Under the pieces are notes generated by a model, which saw only the letters and a list, made by a program, of their open reading frames with translations, was not told where the DNA came from and searched no databases. This document shows, in pieces, positions 57,657 through 64,000 of a stretch of DNA of 64,000 bases. Each line of letters begins with the position of its first letter. Within the stretch, counting starts at the first letter, position 1. The position numbers and the translations under genes are program-made. The stretch is from Vanrija pseudolonga (lineage: Eukaryota; Basidiomycota; Tremellomycetes; Trichosporonales; Trichosporonaceae), in the NCBI RefSeq assembly GCF_020906515.1, contig NC_085851.1:682001-746000 (forward strand), written 5' to 3'.

Positions 57657-58531
57657 TGGCAGCAATGCTGCTATACTCGCTCTCCATCTCATCTCCCTCT
57701 CGTTGTAGTGGCACCCTGTAACCTTCCTGCGACGCCGCGACGCCGGCGACAGCCGCGTCTAATTGTAACAAACCCTCCGTAGCTATAAATGTATCGTCTA
57801 GCCTTGATGTGCGTGCCGTCAAAGGCGGTGATCGCGGCGATCAAGGCCGCGTGAGTCCCAGCCAGCCATATGCACACCCTCGTCGTCGTAAACGAGCCAC
57901 CTCGAGCAGATTTTATTCCAACCACCACAAAGACAGCAGCACATGCACACACACACATGCCCTATTGTCGTCATAATCCCGGTGAGGTGAGGAGTTGCGG
58001 GCACCAAAGCCTCCTGCTTGTTGCTGCGGCGGCCAGATGACCTCGTCAGGTCGCACATGGTCAGGATAAGGTTTGGCCCTGGCGAGGGAGAGTTAGGGGG
58101 GATTAGAAAAGGCAGGTGGCTTTCCTAATGAGACTCTGTGGCCATTAGCATACCTCCTAATGGCCCAGCCTTTTGTTTACGTCGCTTTTTCCGCCGGAGA
58201 GGGTACGGCAGCAGAGGAAGAGGGCGAGTTGTTGCTTGCCCCTGGGCCCACATAAGGGTTCAAGGTGGACCTTGTTTGGGACAGTGAGAGGGAGCATGGG
58301 AGAGGCAGAGAGAGCACATGAAACAGGCAGGAGGAGAGGGATGTGAGAGGCAGGAGGAGAGGAGAGCATGTCGAGGATGAGCGCTGCGTACCGTTACCTT
58401 GGCACCTACCTCCCTGCACAGTGCACCACTCACTCAGCATCCGTCGCTCGCTCCCCTCACCCCTTACCTCCTGGTCGATCTTGTCCATCACAACTCTCTC
58501 CTTCTTCACAATCACTACGCTCTCGCCGGAC
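57657..58531. other. Intergenic region before the SH3 membrane protein
   Basis: About 870 bp. Contains GGAGGAGAG/GAGAGGCAG purine-rich tracts near 58265-58375 and a pyrimidine-rich leader just before the start. No gene supported. Confidence 0.45.
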
Positions 58532-61154
58532 ATGCGCACCCCGGCAACATCAACAACAACAACACCAGTAGCCCTCGCGGCGCTCCTCCTCGCCGCCACC
58601 GCCGCGACGGCCCAGTCGGTGCGCAGTGGCTGTTTGGCGCTCGATGGCTCCGAGGCTTGCCCTGGGTGTGAGTAGTACGCTAGTGCCGTTCCCGCGTTCC
58701 CTCGTGCAATGGGCAATGGCGACGACGACGACGACAGTCTTACACACGGCGGCGGCGAGGGCAGCGACAACAGCGGCGGAGTCGACAGCAGCAGTGCAGC
58801 GCTCGCCACCACTACCGCCGCTGCATGCATAGCCACCACCACCATCACTGCCCCCGCCCCCACCACTGCCCCCACCCACCGCCAGCCTTCCCGCGACTAA
58901 CCCGCCTTCACGACCGTGCACCTCCCCCCCCCCCTCCTCCGGTCACACACTCCCATGTGACATGCTAACCACCACCTCGCAGTCAAGTACGCTTTCGTCT
59001 CGCCCGGCAACATCTCGCAGACGGTCGATGCCTTCAGCTTCATGTCGAGCGTGCGCACGCTCGCCCAGTTTGACCGCGCAGTAAACCAGTACCTCACAAA
59101 CACTTGGCCCTCGGAAAAGTTTGACAACGAGCTCGGGTGCTCGAGCGCCGACTCGGCAGTGATTAGGTACCAGCGTACTTGGGTCTGCGGGCAGCTTACG
59201 TCGGACACGGGCGCGCAGGGGTGTTGGGGGGCAGTTCGTGAGTTTAGCGAGGACAAGAGAGGCTGCTGCGGCGTCGGGCTTGGCATCGGCGGCATCGACG
59301 GCATCGGCCGGCTGACACGACCACACAGACGGAGATGTGACCACCTTCCCCAAGGTGTGTACCGACACGTGCAACAAGTTCTCCACGTCCGAGCAGCAGA
59401 TTGTCGCCAACACGACGCTGTGCGAGCCCCTCGGCGCTACGGGTCAGGCGAACCGCCAGACGCAGCTCTCGACCGACTATAACGCCTGCGCGCTCGTGTC
59501 GACCAGCCACGACACGTGCATCACGGGCGACTCGAACGAGAACAACTGCGGCTATGGGACGTACACTGCTGGTTTGTGCCAGCAGTGCTCGGTGTCGCCT
59601 GACCCGTGCTGCTACAATGGTGAGTGCGGGTGGGAGCGCAGGTCACGAGCGAGGGAACGCTGACCCCCACAGCCGGTATCACCAAGGCCATGTGCGGCTA
59701 CGAGCTGAACGCCGCCAGCGCGTCCGCCTCGTCGTCGGCGTCAGGCAGGCCCACGAGCGGCGCGTCGACGGGCGGAAAGTCAAAGGGCATCGGCGGCGGC
59801 GCGATCGCCGGTATCGTCATTGGCGTGCTCGCTGGTCTTGCCGTGAGTTGGAGTCCTCAGGAGCGTAGTATCACAACTCACACCACCCAGATCCTCGCCG
59901 TGCTCATCTGGTTCCTCCTCCGCCGTCGCCGCAACGCGACCGGCACGAGCAAGCAGAACGGACGCAGGTTAATCTCGTCGCCGAGCGAGAAGGACCTCGG
60001 CGCCGGCTCCACGGCAAACTTCTCGTCCCCCTCAAACGACACGCACCCGGACGTCATCTCGTCGTCGCCTCCGCGCGGCGCGTCGATCGGCGCGGGTGCC
60101 GGCGCCGCCGTCGCTGCTGGCGCTGGTGCCGTCGCTGCTGGCGGCGCTGCTGCGGTCGCTAACCGCGCGGCCGCGTCCCCGCCTCGTACGAACACGCCGC
60201 CGGTCGCCCAGCCCCCTGTGGCAAGCTATAACAACTATGCCACCCCGTCCCCGACACAGCCTGGCTTCGCGGCCCCTGCGGCTGGTGCCGCCGGAGCTGC
60301 TGCCACTGCCGGCGCTGCCGGCTCGGGCGCCACCTCGCCTACCACCTACGCCACGCCCACCTCGGCCTCGCCTCCCAGCTCGGGCCCCGCGTCGCCTACC
60401 CGTGCCCGCCCGCTGCCGTCCACCCCGACTTCTCGCAACGTCGCGGCCGGCGCCGCCGCTGCCACTGGAGCCGCTGCCGCCGCCGCTGTCGGTGCGGCCG
60501 CGTTTGCCAACAAGCCGTCGTCGGCGCCATCTCCACCCCAGCAGCAGACCCGCGCGCCCGCTGCGCCACCTGCGCCTGTCGCCGCGCCACCCGCACCCCG
60601 TGCGCCGGCGCCGCCTGTTCCAGTTTCTGCCCCCCAGCCTCCCCCTGTGCAGCAGCAGCAGCATGCCGCGTATGCCAAGCCGCCACCTCCTGTCGCTGCG
60701 CCTGCACCTGCGCCGGTTCCAGTCAAGCCTGTTGCAGTTGCACCAGTCGCCGCCGCCGCTGGTGCTGCTGGCGTCGGTGCGGCGTCCCTGGCGGCCACGA
60801 CGTCCAACGCTTCCTCTGCGCCCAAGACGTCGCCGGGCGGCCCTGTCCTCGTCCACAGCGTCAAGGACCAAGCCGGCGTCGACATTGTCCGCGGCACGCG
60901 CGTCAACGTCATCCATCCGTACACTGCCGGCCTCGAGGACGAGATTACGCTCCAGCCCGGCATGAAGCTCGTCGTGCACGAGCTGTACGATGACGGCTGG
61001 GCTTCGGGTACGGTTCTGACTGCGCCCGACCGGTTCAGCAAGGGACAGATTGGGCAGGTGGGCAAGTTCCCCACGGTGAGTGACTCGGCGTTTGTGGTTG
61101 CGATTGTCTCGCTAACACTATTACCAGGTTTGCGTTGTCGCATTGAGCCACTAG
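58532..61154 (+). CDS. Secretory single-pass membrane protein with cytosolic SH3 domain (FUS1-like layout)
   Basis: Signal peptide (PVALAALLLAATAATAQS) in a first exon that ends after EACPG. An unusually long intron (58668-58982, 315 nt) follows. The extracellular part is Cys-rich (KVCTDTCNKFS, NNCGYGTYTAGLCQQC, DPCCYN), then comes a Ser/Gly linker, one membrane segment (AIAGIVIGVLAGLA-ILAVLIWFLL, with an intron inside) and a basic stop-transfer RRRR. The cytosolic part is about 260 residues of Ala/Pro-rich, probably disordered sequence with proline runs. The C-terminal SH3 domain runs from VRGTRVNVIHPYTAGLEDEI to GQIGQVGKFPTVCVV; the last exon adds only VCVVALSH. This order is that of yeast Fus1 and of surface sensors such as Sho1. 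A role in signalling or cell polarity is inference. Confidence 0.85.
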
Positions 61155-61467
61155 CGGAGACACGGACAATGGCGCGGTTTCTTGACATATACTGAGATGT
61201 ATCACTAATACACGTCGGAGGTAGAGGGGGTGGCGCGACAAAGGGCTTGATGGTGGGGGGTGGGCTTGGTGGTGGTGGTGGCATGGTGGTGGTGGTGGTG
61301 CGAGCGCACTGGCCTCGGAGACAACAATGGCGGTGGTGGTGGTGGTGGTGCGTGCGGCGAGGAGGCGGGGCGGGGCAGGAAGTGATGGAAAGTCACGCAC
61401 GCAGGTATACATCGACTACGAGTTATCGACACTCATCACAAGCACAACACACTACACATTAATTACA
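61155..61467. repeat. Intergenic region with GGT/GTG microsatellite
   Basis: Several runs of GGTGGT between about 61246 and 61352. The short space between two genes on the same strand. Confidence 0.7.
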
Positions 61468-62181
61468 ATGCACGCAGCGGGTTCAGGCAGCTGGCCGAGG
61501 ACAGCAACGGCAACGACGACGAGGGCCACACGGCGCCTGCCACGAAAGGTATGCCGTCCGTTCTGCACCGCTGACAGGCCACAGTCCCGCCCAGCCCTAG
61601 GCTCGCCCTTCCTCCTCTCCTCGTCGTCGTCGTCGCCGCTCACTCCCGAATGGCACGCCGAGTGCAGCTCGACGGCAGAACGCGTCGTCCCCGCCCCGCC
61701 TCGGGCCTCGACGCCGACCAGCTCGCCCTCAACGCCGGTGGTGGCATTGCGGCATGCTGCGAGCGAGCCAGCGATGCGGGACTCGTCGCTTTCTTCTTCC
61801 CCCTTGCTCGGGTCGCCGCTCGCCGCGGCCTTTTGTCCAGTAACACCGACGACACCGAGCACGCCCAAGCCAGCACACGCAACGCTGCACCTCCCGTCCC
61901 CGCCGACAACGCCAGCCCCGCTCACACCCCGCACGCCAGAGCGCCGTGCCCCGACAGCAACGCGCGAACCCCCGCCTGCGCCAAAGGGCGCCAGGACATA
62001 CCGCTTCCTCTCTGTCCGGCGGCTTGCCGCGGCGCAGGAAGAGGAGGACGATGACGGCGTTGACGGGCTGTGTGCGGCCACTGCGCGCGTGCTGAGCTTT
62101 GGCTGCGACGACGACGAGGATCGCGTGCGCCTCGGCGTTCGGAGGGGGTGGTATCCCCCGCTTGCTGCAGGCGCGGTGTAG
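61468..62181 (+). CDS. Hypothetical low-complexity protein
   Basis: 237 residues without intron, starting at an ATG after AATTACA. Most of it is Ser/Thr/Pro-rich (for example TPTTPSTPKPAHATLH), probably disordered, with many SP/TP sites. A basic ordered-looking patch KGARTYRFLSVRRLAAAQ is followed by the acidic EEEDDDGVDG, and the end is RLGVRRGWYPPLAAGAV. No known domain. The opposite strand is also open but lacks features. It may be a phospho-regulated small protein, but this is a guess. Confidence 0.5.
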   Translation: MHAAGSGSWPRTATATTTRATRRLPRKVCRPFCTADRPQSRPALGSPFLLSSSSSSPLTPEWHAECSSTAERVVPAPPRASTPTSSPSTPVVALRHAASEPAMRDSSLSSSPLLGSPLAAAFCPVTPTTPSTPKPAHATLHLPSPPTTPAPLTPRTPERRAPTATREPPPAPKGARTYRFLSVRRLAAAQEEEDDDGVDGLCAATARVLSFGCDDDEDRVRLGVRRGWYPPLAAGAV

Positions 62182-63230
62182 GGCGCCGGGTGGTAGGCTG
62201 TCCTCGGGGCGGTCGAGACGCACCGCACGCCAAGTACGCCGCGCACGCCGGGAGGACGCCACGGCGGCGGCGTGTTGCAGTTGCATTAGGTTTCAGTTCA
62301 GTTTACTTGATTTCAGTTCAATACAGTAGTTCAATCACATCACATCAGGCTAGTCGGTCGCGGCCTGTCTGGCCGCAGCACATTGTATGCACTCGCTCAC
62401 TCACTCTCCTTCGTTACATGGCCAGCCAAGACCCGTAGCCCGCCTCGGCAGGAGCAAGCTGCACCTTGGCAAGGCATACCTGAGCGGAACCAGCAAAATA
62501 GCCGTGGCGCGATCCTGAGGCCTGAGGCGTCGGCGCGAGTGGTTTTTTTTTGGCCCGGGCGTGGGCGGGACTACTTGAACGCAGTCTCACGCACCACACA
62601 CATGCATGCACGCACCGCATGCAGAAGAAGCATGTAAGCTTGAGAACCGTAGCTGTGTGGTGTGTGTCCAGTGCTCGTCGCCGTGTGCGAAGCCGTGCCA
62701 CCGGGCCTGCCGCGGGCTCTCGGACGCGACGCGGCGGGCGCGGTGACTAGGTTAGGGATCTCGATCTGGCCCGCCTGGGCCGCAAATGTCTCGCTGCGTG
62801 GCGTGGCCCGGGACACGACAGGGAGCAGTGAGGGAGCGGCTGCGGCGGGCAGACAGACAGGCAGGTATGCAGGGCGAAGTAGACGTAGAGTAGCATGCTA
62901 CATGCTGCATGCGGTGTGGAACAGGGCAGGCAGGCGGGGTGGTGCATAGGGTGTGTCCTTGTGGGTGACTGCACACGCGTGGCATGGCGTCGACCGACGG
63001 GTCGATGCTGTTCTCGTCGTCGTCTGCACGCACCCCCAGTCACTCACTGACCCACCACAACATCTCTTGTCCGTCTTTCTGTTCTTCTCAGCGCTCTCTC
63101 TCTACTTCATCGCATCTGCACCGCTCCGGCTTTCGTCTCTCTCGTCGCCCGCACGCATCGACACTCGTTAAGATACCCAACCCCTCACATCGCTTCTTCT
63201 CCTCGCCCCACCCCTCAACCCCTCACCATA
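62182..63230. other. Intergenic region before the Kre9/Knh1-like gene
   Basis: About 1 kb, with a long pyrimidine-rich leader (CTTCTTCTCCTCGCCCCACC) just before 63231. ORFs on both strands are unsupported; no RNA gene seen. Confidence 0.45.
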
Positions 63231-64000
63231 ATGCTCCTCCGCACGCTCCTCCTCTCCGCCCTCGCGCTCGTCTCGCATGCCCAGGTCATCCCCTCCGAGC
63301 CCGACGGATCCACCGTCGTCCGCGCCGGCAACAACATCACCACCACCTGGGCCGCGGACAAGAGCGGCACGTGGACCAACCTCACCATCCAGCTCATGAC
63401 GGGCTCCAACCTCGCCATGGTGCCCCTCGAGACTGTCGCCTCTGGCCTCGATGGCGCCAAGACGACGAGCTTTAGCTTTGTCGCGCCCGCGGTGGATCCC
63501 TACTCCAAGATCTACTTCCTCCAGTTGTGAGTCGCGCGGCGCGGCGCGGGGCGAGGGCTCGCCCTTTGGCCCACAGCCTGCTGATCCGCTGCGTGTTGAC
63601 TGACACACACGCAGCACCAACGGCGGTAACCCCACCGGCGTGCAGTGGACCACGCGCTTCACCGTAAGTCGACTTGACATGTGGCATCGTGGCGAGCGCA
63701 GCAACGCTGCAGCACCATCACTGGCAGTGCAGCTGCGGCGCACCACCCACCCAGCACCGCCCGCCCCGCTCACACCCCCAGATCGCCGCTGCGGACGGCA
63801 CCACGGTCCCCCCTCCGCAGAACGAGACGATCGCCGACGGCTCCATCGTGGGCTGGGGCATCGGCTCCATCGTCGGCGGCGGCGTCGCGCCTCCTGCTCC
63901 CGGCGCGCCGTCGGGCGTGCTCGCCGCTTCCTCGGCGCCGCCCGCGTCGTCTGCCACCCCCTCGGCCGCCGTGACTTCCGACGCCGCCGCTCCCTCGCTC
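63231..64000 (+). CDS. Secreted protein with Kre9/Knh1-like N-terminal domain (3' end outside window)
   Basis: Signal peptide MLLRTLLLSALALVSHA, followed by a beta-rich domain: IPSEPDGSTVVRAGNNITTTW, then TIQLMTGSNL, FSFVAPAVDPYSKIYFLQ and FTNGGNPTGVQWTTRFT. This is the Kre9/Knh1-like (Ser/Thr-rich GPI-anchored family) pattern. Two introns lie after FLQ (about 63528-63614) and after RFT (about 63664-63781). The following sequence becomes Ser/Ala/Pro-rich, as expected for a stalk before a GPI signal, but the gene leaves the window. It probably acts in or on the cell wall. Confidence 0.82.

Noticed and set aside
56463-57692. 409-codon minus-strand ORF opposite the FAD monooxygenase
   Set aside because: Arg/Ala-rich shadow frame; the plus strand carries all three flavin motifs.
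60032-60979. Minus-strand ORFs opposite the SH3 protein
   Set aside because: Gly/Arg-rich frame created by the Ala/Pro codons of the sense strand.

Overview
The window looks like nuclear DNA of a GC-rich basidiomycete yeast. The genes have many short introns (mostly 35-60 nt) with GTRNGT donors, CTRAC branch sites and YAG acceptors. The tRNA-Tyr gene carries the usual eukaryotic intron. The protein set (SCO1, ESS1/PIN1, a site-2 protease, CCS1, ornithine acetyltransferase, APP1 and many OPT, LAT and MFS transporters) fits Tremellomycetes. Trichosporonales is my best guess, but that is inference. I saw no LTR element, virus-like element, transposon or CRISPR array.

Left part (1-10 kb): two tandem minus-strand genes (1-2165, cut by the window edge, and 4130-7811) encode paralogous secreted proteins. 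Each has a signal peptide, a Kex2-type KR site, a domain that I read as a calpain-family (C2) cysteine peptidase, a second dibasic site, and a Ser/Thr-rich tail with a Cys/Pro module. The second copy adds about 40 heptad repeats and a glycine-rich C-terminus, and it has one in-frame TGA before the catalytic Cys. Promoter motifs lie at the same offsets in both copies, so the duplication unit is about 5.65 kb.

Housekeeping block (10-26 kb): SCO1 (cytochrome oxidase copper chaperone), ESS1/PIN1 prolyl isomerase, a site-2 protease divergent from it, tRNA-Tyr and tRNA-Ser, an oligopeptide transporter, a Baeyer-Villiger-type monooxygenase, CCS1 (SOD copper chaperone) and, divergent from CCS1, the mitochondrial ornithine acetyltransferase.

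Transporter block (26-48 kb): two paralogous LAT/MUP1-like amino acid permeases, a second OPT transporter and three unrelated MFS carriers, with a tandem pair of lineage-specific proteins of unknown function between them. With the OPT gene at 15.5 kb this makes seven carriers, suggesting a strong capacity for scavenging peptides, amino acids and other nutrients.

Right part (50-64 kb): a Zn2Cys6 transcription factor, an isochorismatase-like hydrolase, an APP1-like phosphatidate phosphatase, a PHBH-type FAD monooxygenase, a FUS1-like single-pass membrane protein with a C-terminal SH3 domain, a low-complexity hypothetical protein and, cut by the right edge, a secreted protein with a Kre9/Knh1-like domain. 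Coordinates give the coding span from start codon to stop codon. Intron positions are stated where I worked them out by hand.
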